Positions 7,590 through 15,697 of a stretch of DNA of 33,442 nucleotides are shown piece after piece; the first letter of the stretch is position 1, and every line of letters begins with the position of its first letter. The translations under genes and the position numbers were made by a program. The DNA lies in contig JBJOFF010000011.1 in the NCBI GenBank assembly GCA_046048895.1, forward strand, positions 1 to 33,442, read 5' to 3'. This stretch comes from ZLKRG08 sp046048895 (GTDB lineage: Bacteria > Actinomycetota > Actinomycetes > Nanopelagicales > Nanopelagicaceae). The notes under the pieces are model-generated. The model made no database searches. It was given only the letters and a program-made list of their open reading frames with translations, and was not told where the DNA came from.

Positions 7590-9677
7590 TTAGCGGGCAG
7601 ATAGCTTGAAAATTAAGCCCTGTTGCGGGCGAAGCCCTGGCATCTCAATGCCCATGCTGCCCAATTGAGAGCCATTTACAAGCACTTCTGGCCACCAACC
7701 AGGGTTGGATCGCGCAATAAAATCATTGGAACTTAGCGCCTCTACCACGCTGACCCGATATGTCCGATTTGGGTCGAGCCCTTGAAGTTGTGCCAACTTC
7801 GGTAAGAAACTATCGGTGCTTTCAATCTGCATGTAGGTAAAGAGCGCTTCGGATTTATCTTTCGCAACTGTGCCGTATAGATATGCGCCGTCCAATTCGG
7901 TACGAACCACATCGCCGGAATGAATTAGCGTGCGATTAGCTTTATAGAAGCTGATGAAATCTTTTAATACCGCAATCTCATCTGCGGTGGCTTCCAAAAT
8001 ATTCCATTCGATACCAGCATGGCCAAAGAGCGCATTTAAAACGCGGAAGCGAATATCAACGGTGCGATGGGTCTGGTGTCCATGAGTTGGACCAACATGA
8101 GTACCAAGTAGTTCTGGGGGAATTACCATCGCCGTCCAGCGTTGAATCAATTGGCGTTCTAACGCATCATTTTGATCTGAAGTCCAGAAGCGATCTGCGT
8201 GTTCGATCATTCCTAAATCAATACGTCCGCCACCAGATGAGCAACTTTCAATCTCTAAACCAGGATTACGTTTTTTAAGTTCATCAAATAAATTGTAAAT
8301 GGCAGTGGTTTGGTTATGAACTGCCGGGCGACCGTCGCTAATTGGATCTGACAATGAACGATTGTGATCCCATTTGATGTAAGAAATTTTGCAAGATTTC
8401 AAAACTGCATCTACTTGTTCTAATACATGTTCATATGCCGCAGGTTTGGTTAAATCTAAAACTTGTTGTTTGCGACCAAAGACTGGCATACGACCTGGTT
8501 CTTGTAACACCCATTCAGGATGCGCGCGATAAACATCAGAATCTAACTGCAGCATCTCGCCTTCAAACCACAAGCCAAATTGCATGCCTTTAGCTGTAAC
8601 TAAATCCGCCAGTGGCTGTAAACCATTTGGCCAGACCTCTTTACTAACTACCCAATCGCCCAGGCCTTGGGCGTCATCGCGGCGTGCGCCAAACCAGCCA
8701 TCATCTAAAACCACGCGTTCTACGCCGATTTCCGCCGCCTTTTCGACCATCGCAGCTAGTTTGGCGAAGTCGTGATCGAAGTAGACCGCTTCCCACATAT
8801 TTAAAGTAAGTGGACGCGGGCTCTTTGGATGTTTTGCACGAGCACGAATATGAGAATAGTGACGATTGGTAATGCCATCTAAACCATCTGGTGAATAGCA
8901 GGCGATTACCTTTGGCGTTGTATAGCTCTCGCCTTTAGCCAGAATAATTTCGCCTGGTAATAAGTATTCACCGGCGCCTATTGAAAGGTTGTCATCAATT
9001 AATTTTTCGACGTGATGAATATTGTTTCCGCTCCAAGCAACTCCCATTGACCAAGCGTCACCGCTTCGGAAATTGGTGTACTTGTTCAATGCAATTTGAG
9101 TAATGGTGTAGTCGTGGCCGGTGCGTCCTTCAAAAATTTCGCGTGACGCTAAACCATAAGAAATCGGATGGCGTTGCGGCTGACGTTCTTTGGCCCACCG
9201 ACCATAGAAATCCAAAATCTCATCTGCTTGTGGCGCCAGTGGTAACCAATTTAATAAGTGCTCTAAGTTGTAATCGCCATCCGCAACATTTTTTACTGAG
9301 CTCTGTACCGTCAAAATTCCGTGCGCATCTAATTGATAACTAACGGTAATTTCTAGCCCTGCTAATTTATCTGAAAAGTTTGCCGTTAATGAATTATTTG
9401 TTGCTTGATGTGAAGTTAGTGCAAAGTAATTAGAGACAGATTTGCCCGCGCGATGTCCGCGAAGGGCGGGATGTCCGCGCCAACCGCGGCTATGTTCGCG
9501 CAGTATCAAATTACGTGGATTAACATCTAAATCACCATGCGCTATCGGGCGCTTGGTAGCAAGCAGCGAACTTTCGGTAACTTCACCAAGTTCAGCGCCC
9601 CAATGTGCTAGCTCAATGGTTTCATCGACAAAGTTAAATACCAGCGATGAGCCGCCGTTTTTTAGATGAATTAACAC
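7590..9677 (-). CDS. alpha-galactosidase, GH36
   Basis: A 695-residue cytoplasmic GH36 enzyme that removes terminal alpha-1,6-linked galactose from melibiose, raffinose or stachyose. An N-terminal beta-sandwich (about 1-280) precedes the TIM barrel, which begins near LNMWEAVYFDHD. The nucleophile is D437 in KWDHNR and the acid/base D501 in WTSDQND; the CSSGGGRIDLG substrate-binding motif lies between them. Length fits the usual 700-730 residues. No signal peptide. The start is a GTG at 9677, 13 bases after the upstream permease stop, so it belongs to that operon. The binding protein, permeases and the GH32 gene upstream point to raffinose-family sugars. Confidence 0.93.
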   Translation of the reverse strand: MLIHLKNGGSSLVFNFVDETIELAHWGAELGEVTESSLLATKRPIAHGDLDVNPRNLILREHSRGWRGHPALRGHRAGKSVSNYFALTSHQATNNSLTANFSDKLAGLEITVSYQLDAHGILTVQSSVKNVADGDYNLEHLLNWLPLAPQADEILDFYGRWAKERQPQRHPISYGLASREIFEGRTGHDYTITQIALNKYTNFRSGDAWSMGVAWSGNNIHHVEKLIDDNLSIGAGEYLLPGEIILAKGESYTTPKVIACYSPDGLDGITNRHYSHIRARAKHPKSPRPLTLNMWEAVYFDHDFAKLAAMVEKAAEIGVERVVLDDGWFGARRDDAQGLGDWVVSKEVWPNGLQPLADLVTAKGMQFGLWFEGEMLQLDSDVYRAHPEWVLQEPGRMPVFGRKQQVLDLTKPAAYEHVLEQVDAVLKSCKISYIKWDHNRSLSDPISDGRPAVHNQTTAIYNLFDELKKRNPGLEIESCSSGGGRIDLGMIEHADRFWTSDQNDALERQLIQRWTAMVIPPELLGTHVGPTHGHQTHRTVDIRFRVLNALFGHAGIEWNILEATADEIAVLKDFISFYKANRTLIHSGDVVRTELDGAYLYGTVAKDKSEALFTYMQIESTDSFLPKLAQLQGLDPNRTYRVSVVEALSSNDFIARSNPGWWPEVLVNGSQLGSMGIEMPGLRPQQGLIFKLSAR

Positions 9678-9690
9678 CCGCGCAGTTTAA

Positions 9691-10515
9691 CTACTTAACT
9701 GCACCTTGAGATATGCCTGAAATGAATTGCTTCTGCAGCACAAGATAAAAGATGATTATTGGAAGTACTGCCAACAAAAGTCCTGCCATCGCCTGGCCAT
9801 ATTCGGTCGAATACTGGCCGTAGAAGAGGTAGGTCGAAAGCGGTAACGTCTGTGATTCTTGAGTTAAAACTAGGCGTGGTAACAAGAAGTCATTCCAGAT
9901 CCATAGCGCATTAACAATTGAAACTGTTGCGGTAATAGGACGCAACATCGGGAAAATAATCTTCCAAAAAATGACAAAGTCGCTTGCGCCATCAACTGCT
10001 GCAGCTTCATCCAATTCGGTTGGAATCTTTGAGATAAACCCATGATATAAAAATGTAGATAGCGCGACACCGAAACCTAGATAGAAGAAAATCAAAGCGA
10101 CTCGATTATTTAAAGATACGAACTGCGCAAAAATCGACATAAATGGAATCATGAGTGCTTGAAATGGCACAATCATTGACGCAACCAGTACTAAGAAAAT
10201 AGCTTTTGAAAGCTTAGTTTTTGTGCGTGCCAAGAAATACGCGAGCATTGAAGAGAAGATAATCAAGATTGAAACGCTCAGAACCGTAATGATTATGGAG
10301 TTGGTTAGAGATCTAAAGAAGTTCATCTTCTCCATAGCTTGCTGGAAGTTATCCCAAGTAGCTGCTTTTGGCCACGCTAATGGGTCGGCCAAAATGTCAT
10401 ATTTACCTTTAAATGCATTTATAAATACCAAAACAAAAGGCAGAAAATAAGAGATTGAAAGAATCAAGCCAACGGTGAAGATGATGCGCTTGGTTAATTT
10501 CTTAGTTTGGCTCAT
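9691..10515 (-). CDS. sugar ABC transporter permease, MalG type
   Basis: A 274-residue permease with six hydrophobic segments and an EAA loop (EAAAVDGASDFVIFWKIIFP) in its second half. Its tail (LQKQFISGISQGAVK) is typical of MalG-like permeases of the CUT1 class. It overlaps the upstream MalF-type gene by four bases (ATGA), which indicates coupled translation and a heteromeric pair. Substrate is inferred from the GH36 and GH32 genes of the same operon as an alpha-galactosyl-sucrose such as raffinose. It is clearly a different paralogue from the permease at 4343-5221. Confidence 0.92.
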   Translation of the reverse strand: MSQTKKLTKRIIFTVGLILSISYFLPFVLVFINAFKGKYDILADPLAWPKAATWDNFQQAMEKMNFFRSLTNSIIITVLSVSILIIFSSMLAYFLARTKTKLSKAIFLVLVASMIVPFQALMIPFMSIFAQFVSLNNRVALIFFYLGFGVALSTFLYHGFISKIPTELDEAAAVDGASDFVIFWKIIFPMLRPITATVSIVNALWIWNDFLLPRLVLTQESQTLPLSTYLFYGQYSTEYGQAMAGLLLAVLPIIIFYLVLQKQFISGISQGAVK

Positions 10516-11381
10516 CGCTGTACCTCGTATCGCTTGCTAACTGAGACTTGGACTAAGGCAGCGATGGAAACGATTAAGAACATAATTACCGCCTTTGATT
10601 GGCCAGTTCCGAAATTTCCGAATGCGAAAGCATCTTGGAAGATGTGCATCGAAATTAATTCGGTGGTTCGGAATGGTCCGCCACCAGTTAAGGCAACGTT
10701 AACGTCATAGGCCATAAAACCACCGCGAAGCGTTAAGAATAATGAGATGGTAAAAGCCTGCGCCATTAAAGGAATTTTGATGGCAAGCAAAGTGCGCAGC
10801 GGTGAAGCGCCATCTACGGTAGCCGCTTCCAGTACATCGTTTTCAATACTAATTAGTCCAGTGATGTAAATAATCATCATGTATCCGGATAACTGCCAAA
10901 CAGTCACAATGATCAGCGCCCAGAAAGCGGTATCAGTCTGATTTAGCCAAGATTCTTTAAAAATCGGCCATTGAAACTTTGAAGAGATTGAAACTAGAGC
11001 GGTATTAAAAATGAACTGCCAAATGACTCCGAGTACCACACCACCAATTAGGTTTGGTACGAAGAAAAAGGTTCTAAAAATATTTGAGCTTTTGAGTTTA
11101 GCGGTAACTAATAGCGCAATTCCAAAGGCAACTGCATTAACTAAAACTAGAGAGACAACTACAAACTTTGCCGTAAATGCAAGTGTGGTCCAGAAAGCTG
11201 GGTCTTTAAAAGATTTTGTGTAGTTGCTGATCCCCGTGAATTGATCGTATTCGAAACCGTCCCAGTTGGTAAATGTTAAAAATAATCCTTGCGCAAAGGG
11301 ATAGATGAGCACTAACGAGAACACGGCAAGAGGGATCGCCGCAAACATTCCAAATCTCTTCAGACTATTTCTGTTATGCAT
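10512..11381 (-). CDS. sugar ABC transporter permease, MalF type
   Basis: A 289-residue permease of the MalF/UgpA type: six hydrophobic segments, with the EAA loop EAATVDGASPLRTLLAIKIP about two thirds along. The start ATG at 11381 has an AAAGG about ten bases upstream. The gene is separated from its binding-protein gene by a 118-base gap with a strong stem-loop, and it overlaps the next permease by four bases. It would form the membrane channel with that partner; the ATPase must come from elsewhere. Confidence 0.92.
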   Translation of the reverse strand: MHNRNSLKRFGMFAAIPLAVFSLVLIYPFAQGLFLTFTNWDGFEYDQFTGISNYTKSFKDPAFWTTLAFTAKFVVVSLVLVNAVAFGIALLVTAKLKSSNIFRTFFFVPNLIGGVVLGVIWQFIFNTALVSISSKFQWPIFKESWLNQTDTAFWALIIVTVWQLSGYMMIIYITGLISIENDVLEAATVDGASPLRTLLAIKIPLMAQAFTISLFLTLRGGFMAYDVNVALTGGGPFRTTELISMHIFQDAFAFGNFGTGQSKAVIMFLIVSIAALVQVSVSKRYEVQR

Positions 11382-11430
11382 ATTGAAAACCTTTGCCTTG
11401 CAACTATGAAATTTCCCTACTAAATACTAG

Positions 11431-11468
11431 CGAGGTCACTCTGAGGAATAAACCCCAGAGTGACCTCG
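11431..11468 (-). repeat. strong intercistronic stem-loop in the sugar operon
   Basis: A 13-base perfect inverted repeat, CGAGGTCACTCTG and CAGAGTGACCTCG, with a 12-base spacer whose ends can add two further GC pairs after one mismatch. It lies between the binding-protein stop (11500) and the permease start (11381). Downstream on the coding strand the sequence is CTAGTATTT, without a T-run, so a full terminator is unlikely. The usual role of such a structure at this spot is to stabilise the 5' part of the message and to make more binding protein than permease. Confidence 0.7.
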
Positions 11469-11499
11469 ACTAATTTATTTTCTAATCGAAGTTAGAAGA

Positions 11500-12825
11500 T
11501 TACTTCTTAACTCCGCGCCAGGTCTTTACAGAGCCCTTCCAAGCATCCTGTAGTTCCTGTGCATACTGCTCACCAGTAATTGCGCCAGCCATCAACTTCT
11601 GACCTGATGCGCCGTACTTGTCCTGTCCACCTGCTGGGTAGTAGGTGTTCATCCAAGAAAGTGTCTTACCGCCAACAACATAGCTTGAGATTTCCTTAGC
11701 CATGAATGTCTTTGGCTGAACCTTGAAGCCCTTGTAAACAGGGATGAAGTTCATTCCGCCTTCTTCGATTGGACCAGCAACGAACTTCTGACCCTTAGCT
11801 GATGTGTATAGCCAGGTTAGGAAGTCAACTGCGCCTGTGCGCTCTTCCTTTGTTGACTGCTTAGCATCAACCATGAAGTAGCCAGGAATACCTACAGAGA
11901 TGGAATCATTTCCGTATGTACCAGCAGTGTCGCTGATTGGTAGTGGCATGATGCCGAAGTTTGTATTTGGTGAAGCTTGTAGCAAGTTTGGCTCAGCCCA
12001 GTTACCCATGAACCAGAAACCTGCTTTGCCTGCAGCAAGATCTGCAACTGATGCATCGTATTCAGTATCAGTTGTATTTGGTGCTGATTGGTTGTACTTC
12101 TTTAGCAATTCAAATGTTGCAAGATAATTCTTGAACACTGGATCTGCCATTAGGTTCTTAGATCCGTCAGCCATTGCATCAAGAACTTTTAGACGTCCTT
12201 CTTGAGTCTTAGATGCGTTTGTGAAGTAGATGTTTGAGAAGTGTGCACCAAGTGACCACCAGATTGAAGAGAAACGGATTGCGCCAGTTCCACTTGCCTG
12301 AATCTTCTTAAATGCTGCTTCTAGATCTGAACGAGTCTTGATCTTCTTTGGATCAACGCCAGCCTTATCTAGAACTGACTTGTTATATAGAAGACCGAAT
12401 GCTTCAGCTGTTGATGGAACACCAACCTGCTTGCCGCCAATATTTGCTGCTGCCAATAGGTCCTTTGATACTAGACCAGCAAGCTTTGAACCCTTCCAGT
12501 CCATAACCTTGTCAGCCATATCTGGAATCTCTTGCAGGGTGTACATGATTGTAGGAGCGTTCTTCGCTGCATACATCGGTGTCACATTCTGAAGGAATGT
12601 AAGTTTGCGATCGCCAGGAATTGACTTAACTGTGTAGCACTTCTGGCTTGAGTTGTAAGACTTAACTGCTGCTAAGAACTCATTCTGAATTTCAGGCTTG
12701 ATTGTTCCAAGCATGGTAACGGTTGCCTTCTTCGGGCATGCAGCAGCATTTGCTGCTGTCGCTGGAATAACTACTGCAGTTGCAGCAAGTGCAAGGGCAG
12801 CTAGTACGCCAATTTTTTTCTTCAT
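11500..12825 (-). CDS. sugar ABC transporter substrate-binding protein
   Basis: A solute-binding protein of about 441 residues. I choose the ATG at 12825 (MKKKIGVLAAL) because AAAGGA lies six bases upstream (complement of 12831-12836); an in-frame TTG at 12840 would place that site inside the gene. A Sec signal peptide (lysines, then an alanine-rich hydrophobic core) ends near ATAANA-A. A cysteine follows at AAAC, but the position three before it is alanine, so it is a poor lipobox; anchoring is uncertain. Membership in the GH32/GH36 operon suggests raffinose-type or sucrose-type ligands. Confidence 0.9.
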   Translation of the reverse strand: MKKKIGVLAALALAATAVVIPATAANAAACPKKATVTMLGTIKPEIQNEFLAAVKSYNSSQKCYTVKSIPGDRKLTFLQNVTPMYAAKNAPTIMYTLQEIPDMADKVMDWKGSKLAGLVSKDLLAAANIGGKQVGVPSTAEAFGLLYNKSVLDKAGVDPKKIKTRSDLEAAFKKIQASGTGAIRFSSIWWSLGAHFSNIYFTNASKTQEGRLKVLDAMADGSKNLMADPVFKNYLATFELLKKYNQSAPNTTDTEYDASVADLAAGKAGFWFMGNWAEPNLLQASPNTNFGIMPLPISDTAGTYGNDSISVGIPGYFMVDAKQSTKEERTGAVDFLTWLYTSAKGQKFVAGPIEEGGMNFIPVYKGFKVQPKTFMAKEISSYVVGGKTLSWMNTYYPAGGQDKYGASGQKLMAGAITGEQYAQELQDAWKGSVKTWRGVKK

Positions 12826-12843
12826 TAAGGATCCTTTCAAGGG

Positions 12844-12858
12844 GTATGCGCCGCATAC
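12844..12858 (-). promoter_or_regulatory. inverted repeat just upstream of a binding-protein ribosome-binding site
   Basis: GTATGCG and CGCATAC (one-base spacer) form a perfect 15-base inverted repeat that ends about eight bases before the AAAGGA ribosome-binding site. It may be an operator or an RNA hairpin affecting translation. Right after it, CCTT/AAGG (12833-12842 region) could also fold over the ribosome-binding site. Confidence 0.4.
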
Positions 12859-12925
12859 GTATATCGGCGCACATGGCGAAAATTACCGAGCAATAAATAG
12901 GAATTGAATAGTTGGGGGATTGCGA

Positions 12926-12944
12926 CTCTGTAACGATTACAGAG
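12926..12944 (-). promoter_or_regulatory. 19-base palindrome, candidate operator
   Basis: CTCTGTAACGATTACAGAG is a perfect inverted repeat of eight bases around CGA. It lies between the GH32 stop (12960) and the binding-protein start (12825). The TGTAA...TTACA arms around a CG-containing centre resemble operators of LacI-type sugar repressors, though the odd spacing differs from the common even form. There is no T-run on the coding strand, so a terminator is less likely. Confidence 0.5.
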
Positions 12945-12959
12945 CCGTTTCAGAGATTT

Positions 12960-14099
12960 TCATACTGAGCCCACGCTCAAAATGGGGGTCTCTGCACCCA
13001 CCTCTATCTGGGCGGTGACCATCAAACCATTTATCGAGAGCTCAATCGACTCTGCATCAAATACCGCCTGGATGTCATAAGGGGCGCTGGTGGGTACTTC
13101 AAATTGATTGATGGCACTGCTCCAAAGTTCGCTCCGGTCAATTATCAATTTTCCGGCAGAGTTTTTAAATTTTAATTCCCCGTTCTGGTACTTAAATGCA
13201 AAATCATTTTCAGTGATGAGAAAATTTTCAGTCTCACAGATGAAACTCTGTTTCAAATCGCTATTCACAAATTCCAATTTGCGCGCAACGGTCATTGATC
13301 CATTCCAGGTTTCGCGTTTTAGTTGATTGGCATATTGCCAATTATTCATCCAAGCAATTGAAGTGCGGCAAGGTGCATCGTTGAAAGTAACTGCAGCGTA
13401 GTAATCAGGTCCGTAATCTAAAGGCTTAACTATTGAGGTTTCCGTAAAAATTTTTCCGTCAAAATTCCCAATCACATAATACATACCTGACCCGCCTGCT
13501 GGGCCACCCGGATTAGTGCTCAAAAATAAAACCCAAATGCCATTTAATTCGAATAAATCTGGACACTCATAAAGTTCATTTACATCTGGTATTTGATAAT
13601 CACTTAAAGCTTTCCAATTTATTAAGTCGCGGGATTCAAAGAATGCTACTAAATGTTGGGTAGCTTTGACGGTAACCATAATCCATCGATCTTGATACTT
13701 AAATACTTTGGGGTCGCGAAAATCTTCTAAATTTAAATCTAAAACTTTTTGATGTTCGCTAAATGAATTTCCGTTATCGTGCGAGAAACAAACCCATTGA
13801 GATTGATGGCCCTCTTTATGGGCTGTGTAAAAAGCTGCGATACGGTTATTTGCTTCATCAGAAATCGCACTGCCAGAAAAGATCATATGATCTGGTTGTT
13901 CACTAATTGCGATCGGCAACTCTTCCCAATTAATTAAATCTTTGCTACGCGCATGACCCCATGACATGTGGCCCCATTTATTTTCTACTGGGTTATGTTG
14001 AAAATATAGATGATAGAAACCGCCATAAAAAATCAGCCCATTTGGGTCATTTACCCAGTTATTTGCTGGGGTGAAGTGTTTTTTAGGCCTGGTACGCAT
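12960..14099 (-). CDS. glycoside hydrolase family 32 beta-fructosidase
   Basis: A 379-residue GH32 enzyme that should hydrolyse beta-fructofuranosides (sucrose, raffinose, short fructans). All three catalytic motifs are visible from the ATG at 14099: nucleophile D18 in NWVNDPNG, transition-state aspartate D129 in FRDPKVF, and acid/base E178 in YECPDLF. The N-terminus MRTRPKKHFTPANNW fits the family exactly; in-frame codons upstream run through the divergent gene's start and are rejected. It is shorter than the usual 450-500 residues, with a reduced C-terminal beta-sandwich, but that part (VFDAESIELSING) is still recognisable. No signal peptide. It is the first gene of the raffinose-type operon. 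Confidence 0.9.
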   Translation of the reverse strand: MRTRPKKHFTPANNWVNDPNGLIFYGGFYHLYFQHNPVENKWGHMSWGHARSKDLINWEELPIAISEQPDHMIFSGSAISDEANNRIAAFYTAHKEGHQSQWVCFSHDNGNSFSEHQKVLDLNLEDFRDPKVFKYQDRWIMVTVKATQHLVAFFESRDLINWKALSDYQIPDVNELYECPDLFELNGIWVLFLSTNPGGPAGGSGMYYVIGNFDGKIFTETSIVKPLDYGPDYYAAVTFNDAPCRTSIAWMNNWQYANQLKRETWNGSMTVARKLEFVNSDLKQSFICETENFLITENDFAFKYQNGELKFKNSAGKLIIDRSELWSSAINQFEVPTSAPYDIQAVFDAESIELSINGLMVTAQIEVGAETPILSVGSV

Positions 14100-14134
14100 A
14101 GGTAGTAATAAATATATATGTATATGGTTATCGC
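14100..14134. promoter_or_regulatory. very short divergent promoter region
   Basis: Only 35 AT-rich bases separate the divergent GH32 and DedA starts. TATATG at 14121-14126 could serve as the -10 of the rightward gene, giving a start of transcription at or next to the ATG (leaderless). On the other strand no ribosome-binding site precedes the GH32 ATG either. The -35 regions must lie inside the opposite genes. Confidence 0.4.
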
Positions 14135-14773
14135 ATGGCAAATCTATTTGATGCAGAATCAATTGTGACCACACTTGGTTTGGTCGGAGTTCTGGCAATT
14201 ATCTTTGCCGAGACTGGTTTATTAATCGGTCTCTTCTTTCCAGGGGATTCACTCCTCTTTATTGCAGGCCTTGCTGCTTCAAGTTCAGCAGATGAAATTT
14301 TAGGAACTCATTTAAATGTCGCTGGTTTAATGATCGGTGCACCACTTGTGGCAATAATTGGATCGCAAGTTGGTTATTGGTTTGGCGCCAAAGTTGGCCC
14401 ACGATATTTTGATCGACCAGAGGGTCGTTTTTTTAATCAGAAGAAAGTGCAGACTACTGAGAAGTGGTTAAATAAATATGGCACTGGTAAAGCTTTAATT
14501 TTGGCGCGCTACATTCCATTTGTACGCACTTTGATTAATCCACTTGCAGGTATTTTAAAGATTCCAAGGCGCACCTTCTTTATTTACAACGCCATCGGCG
14601 CAGTGATTTGGACGCAATCTGTAATTGGTTTAGGAATTTTCTTAGGCGATAAAATCTCAGGCAGTGTAGATAAATATCTACTACCAATTATTGCTTTAAT
14701 TATCTTCTTTAGTTTAATTCCAGTAGCAATTGAAGTAATTAAAGAGATTAACACCAAACGTAATTTGAGTTAA
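14135..14773 (+). CDS. DedA family membrane protein
   Basis: A 212-residue integral membrane protein of the DedA (VTT/SNARE-associated) family. Diagnostic features are the N-terminal re-entrant motif ETGLLIGLFFPGDSLLF (about residues 25-45), the ARYIPFVRTLINPLAG motif (about 130-145, the family's [F/Y]xRxxPxxR-like signature), and a C-terminal hydrophobic helix. Members flip undecaprenyl phosphate or phospholipids and support membrane homeostasis; which applies here cannot be told. It stands alone between divergent GH32 and convergent pyrE. Confidence 0.88.
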   Translation: MANLFDAESIVTTLGLVGVLAIIFAETGLLIGLFFPGDSLLFIAGLAASSSADEILGTHLNVAGLMIGAPLVAIIGSQVGYWFGAKVGPRYFDRPEGRFFNQKKVQTTEKWLNKYGTGKALILARYIPFVRTLINPLAGILKIPRRTFFIYNAIGAVIWTQSVIGLGIFLGDKISGSVDKYLLPIIALIIFFSLIPVAIEVIKEINTKRNLS

Positions 14774-14784
14774 TTAAAATAGTT

Positions 14785-15318
14785 TTATAAACCTAAATCT
14801 GCTAATTGGTAAGCAGCGCGATATTCCAAGCCCGCTTCTGCAATTTTTGGAGCAGCGCCACGTTCAACAATCACTGCTACCCCAACCACGATCGCACCAG
14901 CTTCTTTTAGCGCTTCGACTGCGGTTAAAACTGATCCGCCGGTAGTCGAAGTATCTTCAACTGCTAATACTCGTTTACCTTTTACATCTGGTCCTTCGAT
15001 GCGACGTTGTAGTCCATGCGCTTTTTCCGCTTTGCGAACTACAAATGCATCCAACTTCTGCCCATTTTTAGCGGCGGTATGCATCATGGCCGTTGCTACT
15101 GGATCGGCGCCAAGGGTCAACCCGCCCACTGCCTCGTAGTTCAAATCTTTAGTTAAATCCAGCATAACTTCGCCAATTAACGGCGCAGCCACATGATCAA
15201 GAGTTACGCGACGTAGATCAACGTAGTAATCAGCCTCTTTGCCACTTGAGAGAATTACTTTGCCATGCACGACTGCTTTATTGATAATCTCTTCGCGTAA
15301 TTGGGCTTTAGCTGACAT
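14785..15318 (-). CDS. pyrE: orotate phosphoribosyltransferase
   Basis: A 177-residue type I phosphoribosyltransferase that joins orotate and PRPP to make OMP in pyrimidine synthesis. The PRPP-binding loop VLAVEDTSTTGGSV is at residues 118-130 and the flexible catalytic loop VVRKAEKAHG near 93-102, both as in PyrE. I choose the ATG at 15318 because AAGG lies upstream and the family begins here; an ATG at 15360 lies inside hspR and lacks a ribosome-binding site. The start is only ten bases after the hspR stop, so pyrE appears to be the last gene of the dnaK operon. Confidence 0.88.
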   Translation of the reverse strand: MSAKAQLREEIINKAVVHGKVILSSGKEADYYVDLRRVTLDHVAAPLIGEVMLDLTKDLNYEAVGGLTLGADPVATAMMHTAAKNGQKLDAFVVRKAEKAHGLQRRIEGPDVKGKRVLAVEDTSTTGGSVLTAVEALKEAGAIVVGVAVIVERGAAPKIAEAGLEYRAAYQLADLGL

Positions 15319-15328
15319 GCGGCGAACC

Positions 15329-15697
15329 TTACTCTTTCTCTTCTTTATAGACGATGACATTGTTATCGCGGCGAATTAGCTCGTCTACTTCGATACGTAA
15401 CTTAGCTACCTCGATAGAGAGATTTGCCATCGCGGATTCCAATTCGATGATTCGTTTGATGCCAACGTGATTGATGCCCTCTTCGACTAACTTAGTTACA
15501 TTACGAAGTAGCGCGATATCGCGAAGGGAATAACGGCGATTGCGGCCGCTGGTACGTCCAGGTGAGACTAAACCTAAACGATCATATTGACGCAAAGTTT
15601 GTGGATGAAGACCAGATAATTCAGCGGCCACGCTAATTACATAGACTGCAGCTTCTTCATCTAATTCGTTGATTTTCTTTTCAAGTTCTTTACTCAC
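15329..15697 (-). CDS. hspR: heat-shock repressor HspR (MerR family)
   Basis: A 122-residue MerR-type regulator. The winged helix-turn-helix (about residues 18-60) has the typical ISVAAELSGLHPQTLRQYDRLGL and RRYSLRDIALLR segments, followed by a dimerising coiled coil (about 75-110). HspR represses the dnaK operon by binding HAIR palindromes, with DnaK as co-repressor in Streptomyces. A matching HAIR site is found upstream of dnaK in this window. The start is GTG at 15697, overlapping the dnaJ stop by four bases (GTGA), so it is co-translated with the chaperones. Confidence 0.93.
   Translation of the reverse strand: MSKELEKKINELDEEAAVYVISVAAELSGLHPQTLRQYDRLGLVSPGRTSGRNRRYSLRDIALLRNVTKLVEEGINHVGIKRIIELESAMANLSIEVAKLRIEVDELIRRDNNVIVYKEEKE

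Noticed and set aside
11431..11468. Rho-independent terminator
   Set aside because: No T-run follows the stem on the coding strand, and the permease genes downstream need read-through.
12960..13060. Frameshift or truncation at the end of the GH32 gene
   Set aside because: The protein is short, but the sandwich strand VFDAESIELSING and following residues are still present, and the next frame after the stop closes after seven codons without family similarity.
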